DNA of 64,000 bases from Methylophaga sp. OBS3 (GTDB lineage: Bacteria > Pseudomonadota > Gammaproteobacteria > Nitrosococcales > Methylophagaceae): positions 186,001 through 250,000 of the forward strand of contig NZ_JAPDMU010000003.1 of NCBI RefSeq assembly GCF_026319325.1. The letters are read 5' to 3'. A program made the translations under genes and the position numbers. Shown here one piece after another: positions 16,805 through 26,711 of this stretch. Each line of letters starts with the position of its first letter. The first letter of the stretch is position 1. The notes under the pieces are model-generated. The model had not been told where the DNA came from. It searched no databases and saw nothing but the letters and a program-made list of their open reading frames with translations.

Positions 16805-17732
16805 CTTGGAATTGGATCTGGTTACGACCTTCCTGCTTCGCTTGATATAGCAATTTATCCACCTTATCGATAAAGCTTTCTAACGTATCGTTGTGGGTTG
16901 GTGTGATAGTCCCGACACCTAAACTGGCGGTCAACACATTACTGACTTTTGATTGCTGGTGAGGTATTTGTAATTTAAAGACATGTTGCCGGCAACGCTC
17001 AGCGATTTTGCTGGCAGCATTAGCATCGGTTTCAGGTAACACCAATATAAATTCTTCACCACCAAAACGGGCAAAAAAGTCTTTGCTGCGCGTGGCCGTG
17101 CCCGCCAAAGATTGAGCAACTTTGATAAGGCAATCATCGCCCTGCAAATGACCATAGCAGTCATTAAACTCTTTGAAATAATCGATATCGAGCAGAATTA
17201 ATGATAGCGGTTGTTGATTACGCAGCGCGTGGTGCCACTCTTCTTCCAAGACCTTGTCGAGCATCCGGCGATTGGCGACGCCAGTTAAGCCGTCTTTATA
17301 AGAAAACTCTTCCAGCTCTTTTTGTAATAGCAGTAACTTTTCTTCGGTTGCTTTACGCTCGCTAATATCAAACATAAAACCAACCAAAGATTCGACATTA
17401 CCCTCTTCATCACGCATGACATGGACCACATCACGGATCCAAACATACTCGCCACTTTGGGTCAGTGCACGATAATCGGCCTCGTGATCCGTGCCTGCTT
17501 TGGATTGTGAAACGCAGAAATCCACTACCCACTTTTGATCTTCTGGGTGCATACGTGTTGCCCAATCTTCAACGCTGACCCACGTTTCTGGCTTCCAGCC
17601 GAGTAATGCTTCGATTTGTGGCCCGATATAAGTAAATTGTAGTGTTGCCCAATCAATCTTCCACGGAATCGCTTTGGTCGACTCCAGTAGTGATTTGTAA
17701 ACGCTTACGTCGTTATCTAACTCGTTGGCCAT
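16794..17732 (-). CDS. PAS-GGDEF diguanylate cyclase
   Basis: This 312-residue soluble signalling protein has an N-terminal PAS/PAC sensor (about 10-130, with EYVWIRDVVHVMRDEEGN and FDISERKATEEKL), a short coiled linker, and a GGDEF domain with GGEEF at 224-228. An RxxD motif (R215-S-K-D218) lies exactly five residues before GGEEF, the standard inhibitory I-site, so the enzyme should make cyclic-di-GMP under product feedback. No membrane segments are present. The ligand or cofactor of the PAS domain is not predictable. Confidence 0.93.
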   Translation of the reverse strand: MANELDNDVSVYKSLLESTKAIPWKIDWATLQFTYIGPQIEALLGWKPETWVSVEDWATRMHPEDQKWVVDFCVSQSKAGTDHEADYRALTQSGEYVWIRDVVHVMRDEEGNVESLVGFMFDISERKATEEKLLLLQKELEEFSYKDGLTGVANRRMLDKVLEEEWHHALRNQQPLSLILLDIDYFKEFNDCYGHLQGDDCLIKVAQSLAGTATRSKDFFARFGGEEFILVLPETDANAASKIAERCRQHVFKLQIPHQQSKVSNVLTASLGVGTITPTHNDTLESFIDKVDKLLYQAKQEGRNQIQFQATL

Positions 17733-17801
17733 GTTCGTTATACCGGTTTTAAATCGTACCCAAGGCTAATCATATCTGAAAAATTCAGAAAAAATATGAC
17801 A

Positions 17802-19184
17802 CTAACGAATTTTACGAGCCCGGACACTACGATTTTTGATTTTTCCCTCTGCCAAGTAATTTAATGCTTGTCTGACATCATCGTTGGCAATTGCAACATA
17901 GCTCGACATATCCAAAATATTAATTTTGCCGATACTGGTGCCCGCCAAACCGGCATCACCAGTTAACGCCCCCAAAATATCACCGGGACGCATCTTTTGT
18001 TTTCTACCGGCATCAAGCTGAATGGTTGTCCAGTCAGACTGCAAACTAAAGCTAGCGTCACGGTCTAATGAAGCAGGCACATCACATCGACATGGCTGAT
18101 TTAAATAGCGTTCGATAGCCGCCATTCTCGGTGCATCAGCTTCTACCGCCAAACTCATCGCCAGTCCTTTTTCACCCGCTCGGCCTGTACGACCAATGCG
18201 ATGAACATAAACCTCAGGATCACGTGGTAATTCGTAGTTAATCACTAAGTCGATATTCTTAATATCCAAGCCACGAGCAGCGACATCTGTTGCCACTAAC
18301 ACCGGACAGCTCTGATTATCAAAGCAAGCCAGTACCTGATCACGATCACGTTGCTCTAAATCACCATGAATCGCTCTGGCACTAATTCTTTGGCTATTTA
18401 ACCACTCCGCCACTTCATCACATTGTTTTTTGGTATGACAAAACACAATGACGCTTTTAGGCTGGTAATGCTCAAATAATGCTCTTAGCGTGTTATTACG
18501 TTCGTGTTTTTTGATTTCGTAAAACAGTTGTTCGATGACCGCAGGCTGGTGTTCACTTTCGACAGTGACGGTCACGGGGTTCTGTTGAAACTGTCGACTG
18601 ATTTTGGCGATACCATCAGGATAAGTAGCCGAGAACAATAAGGTCTGACGTTGCTTTGGTGTTTGTCCCAAAATGTCATGCATAACATCAACAAAGCCCA
18701 TATCTAACATACGATCAGCTTCATCAAGTACAACCGTTTTGACGTCACTCAGATCTAAGGTCTTTTTGCGTAAATGATCTTGTATCCGGCCTGGTGTTCC
18801 CACCACGATATGCGCGCCATTTTCTAAAGAACCAATCTGTGGGCCAATTGATTTACCACCACACAACATGACGATTTTTAGGTTGGGAATAAAGCGCGCT
18901 AATTTGCGGAGCTCTTTACCCACTTGATCGGCAAGCTCACGTGTCGGGCAAAGCACTAATGACTGCACAGCAAACCATTGTGGTTTGATGTTTTGCAATA
19001 AACCAATACCAAATGCCGCAGTTTTACCACTACCCGTTTTAGCCCGAGCAATGACATCTTTCCCCTCTAAAATAGCCGGTAAGGACTGTGCCTGAATGGG
19101 TGTCATTGTTTGATAACCCAGGCTATCGAGCACATCAATTTGGGCTTTTGGTAATGACAACTGATTAAAACGTGGTGCGGACAT
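17802..19184 (-). CDS. dbpA: ATP-dependent RNA helicase DbpA
   Basis: This 460-residue DEAD-box helicase has the Q-motif region MTPIQAQSLPAI, motif I AKTGSGKT, motif II VVLDEADRML, SAT and motif VI HRIGRTGRAG. Its C-terminal domain (about 385-460) has the DbpA RNA-binding pattern KMRPGDILGALTGDAGLAG and ends in a basic tail. In E. coli, DbpA remodels the 23S rRNA hairpin 92 region during 50S subunit assembly. The gene diverges from a secreted-protein gene across a 163-bp gap. Confidence 0.93.
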   Translation of the reverse strand: MSAPRFNQLSLPKAQIDVLDSLGYQTMTPIQAQSLPAILEGKDVIARAKTGSGKTAAFGIGLLQNIKPQWFAVQSLVLCPTRELADQVGKELRKLARFIPNLKIVMLCGGKSIGPQIGSLENGAHIVVGTPGRIQDHLRKKTLDLSDVKTVVLDEADRMLDMGFVDVMHDILGQTPKQRQTLLFSATYPDGIAKISRQFQQNPVTVTVESEHQPAVIEQLFYEIKKHERNNTLRALFEHYQPKSVIVFCHTKKQCDEVAEWLNSQRISARAIHGDLEQRDRDQVLACFDNQSCPVLVATDVAARGLDIKNIDLVINYELPRDPEVYVHRIGRTGRAGEKGLAMSLAVEADAPRMAAIERYLNQPCRCDVPASLDRDASFSLQSDWTTIQLDAGRKQKMRPGDILGALTGDAGLAGTSIGKINILDMSSYVAIANDDVRQALNYLAEGKIKNRSVRARKIR

Positions 19185-19347
19185 GACGGTTTATCTCTCG
19201 GAATGAGCGCGCATGATACCAAAATTGACTGCCGCTGATGATGAAACTTGCCGGAGAAACAAAAAGTTAAATACCGTAAAGTTTTGAACACAAAGCTAAA
19301 TTTGCTGTCAGACTATTACCAAGCAGTCACAATGTGAGGCGATACAC

Positions 19348-20214
19348 ATGACAAGTCATACCCCATCAAAGAGGTGGTTAATCACATCACTTATCGGTAG
19401 CAGCTTTTTGTTATCGGCCACCACAATCTTTGCAGATACCAGTATGCAACCCCGAACCTGTAGTAATTGCAGTGGCTTTAGTAATACGCCATCTATTTCT
19501 GGCGGTTATTATCCAAGCCCCGGTATTCAAGGCCACAAATCATTTGGCCTGAACTCGGGGCATTACCGTCCACGAAGTTACGATAGTTTTAAACACTCGG
19601 GAAAATATCGTGATCATCATGATGGCCAACATAGTTACCGGCCTCATGTGCCCTACAAACACCGTTATCACAATGGCGTGAGTATTGGACTTGTCGCGCC
19701 GATCATCTATTCAGGAAGTTATTATCAAAGTAATACGCCAAGACAATATTCCCCATCGGTTGCCAGCCCAAATAGACCTGAAAACGCGATTACACGACCT
19801 GCTAATCCACAAATTGATGCTTGGTCTGCCCTAGGTCAATACCAAAGTGATTTGGCTATGCAGGGATTTTCTTATCAAAGCGAACAAAATCCACGTAATG
19901 CTTTACCTAAAGTAGGCTATGCCTTGGCAATCGCTGTTGACGGCGATTATGGTAAAGCGGCTTGGGCAATGAATTTGGCATTAACTGCCAATGTCAGTGA
20001 ATTGCATTACTTTCAAGCCGATACCAATATGCAACTGGTATTAGCTGAGTTAATAACTCACTACCCGACATCGGCCTTTATGCAAGCTACTATCATGTAC
20101 TTTCAGCAGGATTACCAAGCAGCAGGAGCACAAATTGATGTTGCACTTGACCAATGCCAAGACTGTCGGGCCGAAAATAATCTACAACAGCTAATCAGCC
20201 GTAAACTGAATTAA
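19348..20214 (+). CDS. Unknown secreted protein, Tyr/His/Ser/Gly-rich with helical C-terminal domain
   Basis: This 288-residue protein has a clear signal peptide, with a hydrophobic core at about residues 11-27 and a cut near F-A-D. The mature N-terminal half (30-160) is low-complexity: Gly, Tyr, His, Ser and Pro with many basic residues, and a CSNC motif near residue 39. The C-terminal half (about 160-288) is helical and looks like two or three TPR-like units. A CQDC pair lies near residue 271. I do not recognise a family. It is monocistronic, divergent from dbpA and closed by a stem-loop. Periplasmic or surface location is inferred. Confidence 0.7.
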   Translation: MTSHTPSKRWLITSLIGSSFLLSATTIFADTSMQPRTCSNCSGFSNTPSISGGYYPSPGIQGHKSFGLNSGHYRPRSYDSFKHSGKYRDHHDGQHSYRPHVPYKHRYHNGVSIGLVAPIIYSGSYYQSNTPRQYSPSVASPNRPENAITRPANPQIDAWSALGQYQSDLAMQGFSYQSEQNPRNALPKVGYALAIAVDGDYGKAAWAMNLALTANVSELHYFQADTNMQLVLAELITHYPTSAFMQATIMYFQQDYQAAGAQIDVALDQCQDCRAENNLQQLISRKLN

Positions 20215-20217
20215 TAA

Positions 20218-20243
20218 CCGGCAGACAAATTTCTGTCTGCCGG
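20218..20243. terminator. Stem-loop between convergent genes
   Basis: CCGGCAGACA at 20218-20227 pairs perfectly with TGTCTGCCGG at 20234-20243 around a 6-nt loop. It lies between the 3' ends of the secreted-protein gene and the mechanosensitive channel gene, so it could end transcription from both sides. There is no clear T-run, so Rho or a second signal may be needed. Confidence 0.5.
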
Positions 20244-20250
20244 CTGTTGC

Positions 20251-22563
20251 TTAATCGCCATCATCAAAATCTTGGTTTTGTTTGGCATTCGTTTCACTTC
20301 GTGCATCATCACTTGCTTTTGTTTTTTTATCACTCACTGACTTTGGTGCTTCGATCACACGAATAGGCGCAGCAGGGGCTTCGCCTTGCTTATCTTCTCC
20401 AAAGTACAAAGTAAGATGTGGGAATGGAATCTCAATACCCGCAGCATCCAGATGACGTTTAACCAGACGGTTATAAGCCCGACCAATTGCCCACTGACTT
20501 CCCGGCAAGGTCTTAATACGAACCCGCACATTTACCGAACTATCTGCCAAGGCTGTCACGCCGTGAACCTCTAATTCATCAGACAGAATCTTCTGACGAT
20601 TGTCATCATCAGACATCAACTCATCAAAGGCATCACGTAGCTTAATGATGACCTCATCGGTGTCTTCACGATACGCCACACCATATTCACCGACATGATA
20701 AGCAAACTCGCGCATGTAGTTAGATACGGTATCAACCGATGAAAATGGAATGATGTGATAAGTACCTGATAAATCACGTAAACCCAGCGAACGAATCGTC
20801 AATTTTTCCGCGACACCAGTGATACTGCCAGCTGTGACCACATCCCCCACACTGATAGCATTTTCCATCTGGATAAATACACCAGTAATAACGTCTTGCA
20901 CCAATTTCTGGGCACCAAAACCAATAGCCAGACCCAATACACCAGCACCAGCCAGTAATGGCCCGATATTGATACCGATTTCAGACATGACAATCATGAT
21001 CGTCATGATGATTAAGGTAATTGCAGAAGCATTACGGAAAATGGTCAGTAAGGTTTTCTCACGCGCGCTTGGTGCGTTGTCCTCGCTTTGAGGGTTGAGT
21101 CTATGCTCAATCCAACTTGCCAGACCAATCCATACAATCATCGCAGTCAGCAAAATAGCGCCAACCGTCAGCAATGTTGCAATGAAATGTACACCCGCCG
21201 GCGACACCAACCAATCTTTTAAGTTGAATATATGCCAAGCATCGAGCACCACCGCAACGACACTGATAAGCGTCACGATACGTAGTGTTTGGAAAACCTT
21301 GGGCACGAAAGCGTTTAAACGATATTCCAACATCGGATAACGGTTGGTGAGATTTTCACCGATGTGCAGTGGTCGATTTAAATACCAAGCCAGAATTGTC
21401 ATCAGCAACATACCAACCGCAATTGCAACAACGGTTTGTACCGTTGCAATCAACATCAACGGCAAGGCTTCTTTTGGCTCAAGTAATAATGTGCCAGCCA
21501 TAACAGCAAAATAAGCAATAGCCAATAAATGCCAGCTACGTGCCAACATTCCCAAACCTACCCGGGTTAGACTAAAGGTAGAGTCTAGTGCCAAGGTTTG
21601 GATTTGTTCACGAACATGTGATCGGTTGTGCAGAATCGTTAAGACCGCATAAACAAAGGCAAACAAAACAATCAGCACATTGAGTAATTGCGCCACGGCC
21701 GTCGACAATAAATTACTGGTCAGGGGTACAAATAACAGCACACCGTAACCAATAAAGTTAGTTAGGCGATTTAACCAGCTATACCAATAAATCGCTGTCT
21801 GGTCCCCCATCGGTAATGGACGTAACGCTGAGTCTTTCGCAGAAAAGACTGTTCTCAATACCACTTTGAAAATCTCAATCATCAAGAAGGCATTGAGGAA
21901 TAGAGTCTGCGTTACTTCAATTTCGCCACCGCTGCCGATAGCAAACAAAGCAATACCATAGCCGGTGACCCAAGCTAAGATAACCACCAGCAGATCTAAT
22001 AAAATCGAAGCGCCAATGGCGAGACCACGACGAAATACCGGGTTTGATGTTTCGTTATCAGCCCAGTTATTGATTTTGCTAAACGCTGCTCTGGCAATGC
22101 CTCGAACTAACCAAAATACAATGCCTGTGGCAGCAATGACGATAGCCAATTGCGTTAACTCGGCGATGAGTTTTGACCAATCACGGTCACTTTCTTGCGT
22201 GCCAATTTCACCCACAGCCTGAAAACTATCACTGACCGTCGCCACTAAATCCTGAGCGATTTCTTGGGTTTGATCTGCAATTTGCCGAGCAAATGATGGT
22301 CCTTCTTCCTCTGATTTTTCTTTACTACCGTCATCTTCTTTTTCGCTTTGTAAGTCACGAAGTTTATCGATGAGCTCTTGTCTGGACTCTGGATTTTCCA
22401 GAACATCAGCAAGGGTTTCATAAGAGGGTTTACTGTCTGAGCTACTATCAGCACTTGCAGAGGACTCAGCAGCCTGAGTTATAGATGAAAATGCTAAAAT
22501 AAATGTCAGAATAAATGCGACGAGAGTCGGCATAAAGGCCTGATTCAGGTTAGATTGACGCAC
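20251..22563 (-). CDS. Large MscS-family mechanosensitive channel (YbiO-like)
   Basis: This 770-residue inner-membrane protein has a signal peptide, an acidic Ser/Asp/Lys-rich periplasmic region (30-125), about eight to ten membrane helices, and a C-terminal MscS core. The pore helix reads AGVLGLAIGFGAQKLVQDV, followed by the SVGDVVTAGSITGVAEKL beta domain and the typical alpha/beta cage. A charged, probably disordered tail ends the protein. Its length resembles E. coli YbiO (about 740). It opens under membrane tension to release solutes after hypo-osmotic shock, which fits an organism that handles ectoine. Confidence 0.88.
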   Translation of the reverse strand: MRQSNLNQAFMPTLVAFILTFILAFSSITQAAESSASADSSSDSKPSYETLADVLENPESRQELIDKLRDLQSEKEDDGSKEKSEEEGPSFARQIADQTQEIAQDLVATVSDSFQAVGEIGTQESDRDWSKLIAELTQLAIVIAATGIVFWLVRGIARAAFSKINNWADNETSNPVFRRGLAIGASILLDLLVVILAWVTGYGIALFAIGSGGEIEVTQTLFLNAFLMIEIFKVVLRTVFSAKDSALRPLPMGDQTAIYWYSWLNRLTNFIGYGVLLFVPLTSNLLSTAVAQLLNVLIVLFAFVYAVLTILHNRSHVREQIQTLALDSTFSLTRVGLGMLARSWHLLAIAYFAVMAGTLLLEPKEALPLMLIATVQTVVAIAVGMLLMTILAWYLNRPLHIGENLTNRYPMLEYRLNAFVPKVFQTLRIVTLISVVAVVLDAWHIFNLKDWLVSPAGVHFIATLLTVGAILLTAMIVWIGLASWIEHRLNPQSEDNAPSAREKTLLTIFRNASAITLIIMTIMIVMSEIGINIGPLLAGAGVLGLAIGFGAQKLVQDVITGVFIQMENAISVGDVVTAGSITGVAEKLTIRSLGLRDLSGTYHIIPFSSVDTVSNYMREFAYHVGEYGVAYREDTDEVIIKLRDAFDELMSDDDNRQKILSDELEVHGVTALADSSVNVRVRIKTLPGSQWAIGRAYNRLVKRHLDAAGIEIPFPHLTLYFGEDKQGEAPAAPIRVIEAPKSVSDKKTKASDDARSETNAKQNQDFDDGD

Positions 22564-22677
22564 AGATCACTCCGTTAGTTTTTGAATTTTGGCTTTGTGG
22601 TGCAGAACAGGTTGTACACAAGCAGTATACGAAGACATTGGTTCAGCTTCAAATCGCGGCCATCATAATCCGCTATT

Positions 22678-23226
22678 TTAATCCGCAATAAATTCACTCA
22701 ACACCACAGGTTGACCATGCTCATCAAGGCCGACGATATAACCATTACCAGAGTAGGCAAAACCGCCAAGTAATGCCGTTAAATTAACTTGATGAGTAAT
22801 ATAAATGGTTACTTCACCATCATTATTTTTGAGATGCTCAAGAAAACCCGCTGTCGCTTTTGATTCAGCATCATCTTGCGTACTTCGAAAAAAAGAATTG
22901 ATAGTAGGTAATGGTATCGGCTCACCAAATTCTAATAACGCTGCGGTTTCCATACAACGACACCATTGACTGCTATACACCTTGGTCTTGGAGATGCCCG
23001 CTTCACGCAAACGTTCTCCAATCTGCCGAGCTTGTCGCCGTCCTTCGGCTGATAAGTTTCGTTGGGTATCACAATCATTTAAATCGAAATTTGCCGGATC
23101 GCCAACGCCAGGCGCTAGGGCATGTCTGAGTAATAAGGCATTTCCCGGTGCTTTAAGTAAATCAAGATCAGCAGCCTGTAGCGGTGACGCAATTAAAACT
23201 AAGCTAAAAATGAAGTGTCGTAACAC
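22678..23226 (-). CDS. Histidine phosphatase superfamily protein, exported
   Basis: This protein of about 182 residues starts at GTG 23226, which has AGGA eight bases upstream and gives a clean signal peptide (hydrophobic FIFSLVLIASPLQA). An in-frame ATG at 23292 lacks a ribosome site. The catalytic RHA motif is LLRHALAPG, with supporting NLSAEGRRQARQIGERL and SSQWCRCMETAALL, and a second conserved His in ITHQVNLTALLGG. The family includes periplasmic phosphatases acting on sugar or lipid-linked phosphates; the substrate is not known here. The partner gene is divergent. Confidence 0.8.
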   Translation of the reverse strand: MLRHFIFSLVLIASPLQAADLDLLKAPGNALLLRHALAPGVGDPANFDLNDCDTQRNLSAEGRRQARQIGERLREAGISKTKVYSSQWCRCMETAALLEFGEPIPLPTINSFFRSTQDDAESKATAGFLEHLKNNDGEVTIYITHQVNLTALLGGFAYSGNGYIVGLDEHGQPVVLSEFIAD

Positions 23227-23306
23227 CTGACTTGTCCTGTAAATTGCTACGATACTTTTAGTGACCTTATAAACCGTTTTCGGTTGCAACATTTAACGAG
23301 TATAAA

Positions 23307-23981
23307 ATGGCCGAAGGTAAAAACTACAAACGTTTAACACTCATATTACAAGCCATCTTGGTTGTAGGTTTAGCTGGCGCGATATGGGAACAGCAATGGC
23401 TGAATGCCGTCATCATCTGTAGTGTGATTGTGCTGAGTTTGTATCCACTTTATCTCGCAAAACACTTCCGGGTTTTGATACCCGCTGAGTTCCAATTGTT
23501 AACCATTGGTTTTGTCTTCGCTGCCGTCTTTCTCGGTGAGGTGCACGGTTATTACACCCGCTTTTGGTGGTGGGATATCGTGTTACACACTAGCTCTGGA
23601 TTTTTGCTTGGCATCATCGGCTTTTTGCTGGTCTATGTGATGAATGAAAGTGAGCGTATTAATCTAAATATGCGTCCCGGTTTTGTCGCTTTCTTTGCGT
23701 TTTTATTTGCACTCGGCGCAGGTACTTTATGGGAAATATTTGAGTTCGCCACGGATTCTTTGCTCGGCACCAATATGCAAAAACCGATGTTGGGTGATGA
23801 CTCGGGCCTTACCGATACCATGTGGGATTTGATTGTTGATGCTATCGGCGCACTTATCATCAGTGTGCTGGGTTATGGCTACATCAAAACCACCAATGAA
23901 AGCTCATTTTTGGAGCGCATGATTCAACGTTTTATTCGCAGTAATCCAAGGCTATTTCGTCGCGACAACACGCAAGGCTAA
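23307..23981 (+). CDS. DUF2238/YjdF-like membrane protein
   Basis: This 224-residue protein has about six transmembrane segments and the family hallmarks EVHGYYTRFWWWDIVLHTSSGFLLG (in two parts) and GAGTLWEIFEFATDSLLG. The latter holds conserved acidic residues in a membrane helix. It belongs to the DUF2238 (YjdF) family, whose function is not established. A basic C-terminal tail is cytosolic. No operon partner is obvious: 98 bp separate it from the next lipoprotein gene. Confidence 0.75.
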   Translation: MAEGKNYKRLTLILQAILVVGLAGAIWEQQWLNAVIICSVIVLSLYPLYLAKHFRVLIPAEFQLLTIGFVFAAVFLGEVHGYYTRFWWWDIVLHTSSGFLLGIIGFLLVYVMNESERINLNMRPGFVAFFAFLFALGAGTLWEIFEFATDSLLGTNMQKPMLGDDSGLTDTMWDLIVDAIGALIISVLGYGYIKTTNESSFLERMIQRFIRSNPRLFRRDNTQG

Positions 23982-24079
23982 TTTGAGGACAAACTCCCTG
24001 CTGATTTAAGGTCAAACACCACAGGCAAAATCACACCCAAAGGCTAAAGTGCGCGTTTAACCTTTGAGGAGTATTCAGC

Positions 24080-24562
24080 ATGACCACCCACCGTTATGCC
24101 GCCAGCATTGTCGGACTGTTATTGATGGTTTTGCTGTCTGCTTGTGATCAGCAAGATGATGTTCAAAACGTTGATGTACCGCTGAACCATAGTGAAAATC
24201 AACTCCCACTTTGGCTTGACGGCGAAGTGGATATGACACCGCAGGAATGGTTGGTGAAACGTAGTGTTGCCACTGTCGATAATGAACATGCTGAAGTACA
24301 ACGTGCAGCAGAACTATTGGTCGCTGCATCAGAACGTTATGGTGAAAGTCATCGCATGATTGCCAATCGTTCAGCTCAGTTGGAGGATATGTTGCAGGAG
24401 CAGCGTTTTAACGAAACTGCAGTCAACTTATTGGATTGGTTTGTGGAATTGCCGGTGACACAATCACCTCATAGTTATTCCGCAATATGTCAGTACTACT
24501 TTAACCTTCGTACCAAAGGGCTCGATAAGCTAGCGATTCAAGACAGCCTGTTACGAATGTAA
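24080..24562 (+). CDS. Small lipoprotein of unknown function
   Basis: This 160-residue protein carries a textbook lipoprotein signal, LLLMVLLSAC, with the lipidated Cys at about residue 22. The mature part is acidic, helical and without a recognised domain. It contains two Trp-rich stretches (PLWLDGEVDMTPQEWL and LLDWFVELPV). A GAGGAG ribosome site lies ahead of the ATG. Outer-membrane location is likely because residue +2 after Cys is Asp-free only in part: the residue right after Cys is Asp, which in enterobacteria retains lipoproteins at the inner membrane, so the destination is uncertain. Confidence 0.65.
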   Translation: MTTHRYAASIVGLLLMVLLSACDQQDDVQNVDVPLNHSENQLPLWLDGEVDMTPQEWLVKRSVATVDNEHAEVQRAAELLVAASERYGESHRMIANRSAQLEDMLQEQRFNETAVNLLDWFVELPVTQSPHSYSAICQYYFNLRTKGLDKLAIQDSLLRM

Positions 24563-24632
24563 GCAATTTCACACATCCTATACTTTGTGATCTGTATGCT
24601 TTTACGTATAGCGCACACTATTAGGAAGTTAC

Positions 24633-25274
24633 ATGGTTAAAACTTTAGTCATCGGTGCCAATGGTCAGATAGGCAAATTATTAGTCAAACAGCTACGACA
24701 GCAGCAACAACAAGCTGTTCGTGTGATGTTACGTGATGTCCAACAGGCAAGTTTTTTCACCGACCTAGGTGCAGAAGTTGTTGAGGGTGACTTGGAGCAA
24801 ACACTTCCAGATGACGTATTTACTGGCTGTGACCAAATTGTTTTCACTGCTGGTAGTGGCGGTAAAACCGGTGCTGATAAAACCATATTGGTGGATTTAT
24901 GGGGTGCCTGCAAAAGCATCGATATGGCGAAAAAGCATCACGCTAAACAAGTCATCATGGTCAGTGCTCAAAATGCCGGCGATCCTGAAAACGGCACACC
25001 AGCAATTAAGCACTACAACGTCTGTAAGCATTTTGCAGATAACTATCTCATCGATAGCGGATTGCCCTATACGATTCTGCGTCCAGGCCGCTTAACTGAT
25101 GAACCAGCAAACGAGCGAATAACGACCCAAAGACCTGCTGATAAAGCTGATAAACAGATCTCAAGAGCTAATGTCGCGCTGACAATCGCTGAAGTTTTGG
25201 GTAAATCACGTTACCTCAACCAAATTTATGAGCTTTACCAAGGACAGCAAACCATTGCTGAAGCGCTGAGTTGA
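24633..25274 (+). CDS. NAD(P)-binding SDR-like protein (YwnB/NmrA-type)
   Basis: This 213-residue Rossmann-fold protein of the atypical SDR class has the nucleotide motif VIGANGQIGKLLVKQL at the N-terminus, DVQQASFF with a likely NADP-selective basic region before it, and TILRPGRLTDEPAN late in the fold. The canonical YxxxK pair is seen only loosely, as HYNVCKHF. Homologues are often annotated NAD-dependent epimerase or NAD(P)H-binding protein without a known substrate. AGGAAG precedes the ATG. Confidence 0.8.
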   Translation: MVKTLVIGANGQIGKLLVKQLRQQQQQAVRVMLRDVQQASFFTDLGAEVVEGDLEQTLPDDVFTGCDQIVFTAGSGGKTGADKTILVDLWGACKSIDMAKKHHAKQVIMVSAQNAGDPENGTPAIKHYNVCKHFADNYLIDSGLPYTILRPGRLTDEPANERITTQRPADKADKQISRANVALTIAEVLGKSRYLNQIYELYQGQQTIAEALS

Positions 25275-25373
25275 TTAAAAACCTTATTGAAATGCCAACA
25301 GTCAGCGTTAAATCACATACCAAAATGAGCCAGCGAGTTATAATCAAGCAACTGATTTAATTGGAAGTTTGAA

Positions 25374-26711
25374 TTGTCTGCACTGCCGAGACTCACCAAA
25401 CCGTTGACGATTGCGACAGGCTCACCTGAGTCGCGTACCAGTCGTCGTCGATTACGTGCTTGTCAGGAGTGCGATCTTGTCGTTGCCCTTCCAGCGTTAC
25501 GTCCCGGAGAGGCTGCAGAGTGTCCTCGTTGTCAGCATACTTTGGTAAAACGACACTTTCGCCCGGTTCAACGCAGTATTTCGCTGGCTATTAGTGCCTT
25601 ACTCGCTCTTATCGTCGCGGTAAGTTTTCCCTTCGTCAGCTTTTCTGCTTTGGGGATCGGTCGTGAAATAGAACTCACCCAGACCGCAACACAACTTTTA
25701 AGCTTTCATCAGCCTTTGGTGGCTCTGTTAGTAGCCTTAACCATTGTGGTTTTACCCGGATTTTATTTACTCAGCGTGATTTGGTTACAAGGCGGATTAC
25801 TTATAGGTAAACCACTGCAATTTAGCAGAGGCATTGCTAGATCGTTAAAGCACATGCACCCATGGATGATGGCTGATGTCTTTATCATTGGTGCATTAGT
25901 CAGCCTATTTAAACTCTCTGGCGCTGCTGAAGTTAGTCTGGGGATTGGTTTTTGGGGTTTTTGCAGTTTTGCCATATTGCTACTCATGACCATGCGGTCC
26001 ATTGATGATGACTGGATGTGGTTTGCGATAGCGAGTGAACCCCAAGCACCTGAGGGATGCCAAACAGGCAAAACCGCAAGCTCACAAGGCTTATCCGGCT
26101 GTCTTACCTGTGGCCTTTTGCAACGCTTATCGGTTGATGGCAAAAGCTTTTGCCAGCGATGTGGCGAGCGACTACAACAACGATTACCACAGAGCCTGCA
26201 ACGTACATGGGCATTGCTGGCAACTGCACTGGTTTTGTATATTCCGGCCAACCTCTACCCCATTATGTACAACACCAAATTGGGTTTCACCCAACCTAAA
26301 ACAATTATTGGTGGTGTTGTCGATATGATTAATGCTGGTTCATGGCCTATTGCCTTAGTGATTTTTGTGGCCAGTATCATTGTGCCCGTTGGCAAAATGA
26401 TTGCCCTGATGTGGTTATGTCTTCGTGCTGGTAAAAGTAGTGAAATTAGTCATCGAAGCCGAACTCGCTTATATCGGATAACTGAGTTTATTGGTCGCTG
26501 GTCAATGGTCGATGTGTTTGTCGTCGCAATTCTGGTAGCCTTAATTCGTGCTGGTAGCTTTTTGTCGGTTAATCCTGGCCCCGCCGCACTCGCCTTTGCC
26601 GGTGTGGTTATCTTTACCATGTTGGCTGCAATCAGTTTTGACCCTCGTTTAATCTGGGATAATGCAGCCCAAAACAAACCTGCTGTTCTGAAGGAACCGC
26701 TTCATGAGTGA
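25374..26711 (+). CDS. pqiA: Intermembrane lipid transport protein PqiA family
   Basis: This 445-residue inner-membrane protein uses a TTG start at 25374 with GGAAG six bases upstream. It has the PqiA plan: two repeats, each with a zinc-ribbon (CQEC...CPRC near residue 25, and CLTC...CQRC near 240) followed by about four transmembrane helices. PqiA is the membrane partner of the PqiB MCE tunnel that bridges the periplasm and moves lipids. The stop lies inside the start of pqiB (8-bp overlap). Confidence 0.88.
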   Translation: MSALPRLTKPLTIATGSPESRTSRRRLRACQECDLVVALPALRPGEAAECPRCQHTLVKRHFRPVQRSISLAISALLALIVAVSFPFVSFSALGIGREIELTQTATQLLSFHQPLVALLVALTIVVLPGFYLLSVIWLQGGLLIGKPLQFSRGIARSLKHMHPWMMADVFIIGALVSLFKLSGAAEVSLGIGFWGFCSFAILLLMTMRSIDDDWMWFAIASEPQAPEGCQTGKTASSQGLSGCLTCGLLQRLSVDGKSFCQRCGERLQQRLPQSLQRTWALLATALVLYIPANLYPIMYNTKLGFTQPKTIIGGVVDMINAGSWPIALVIFVASIIVPVGKMIALMWLCLRAGKSSEISHRSRTRLYRITEFIGRWSMVDVFVVAILVALIRAGSFLSVNPGPAALAFAGVVIFTMLAAISFDPRLIWDNAAQNKPAVLKEPLHE

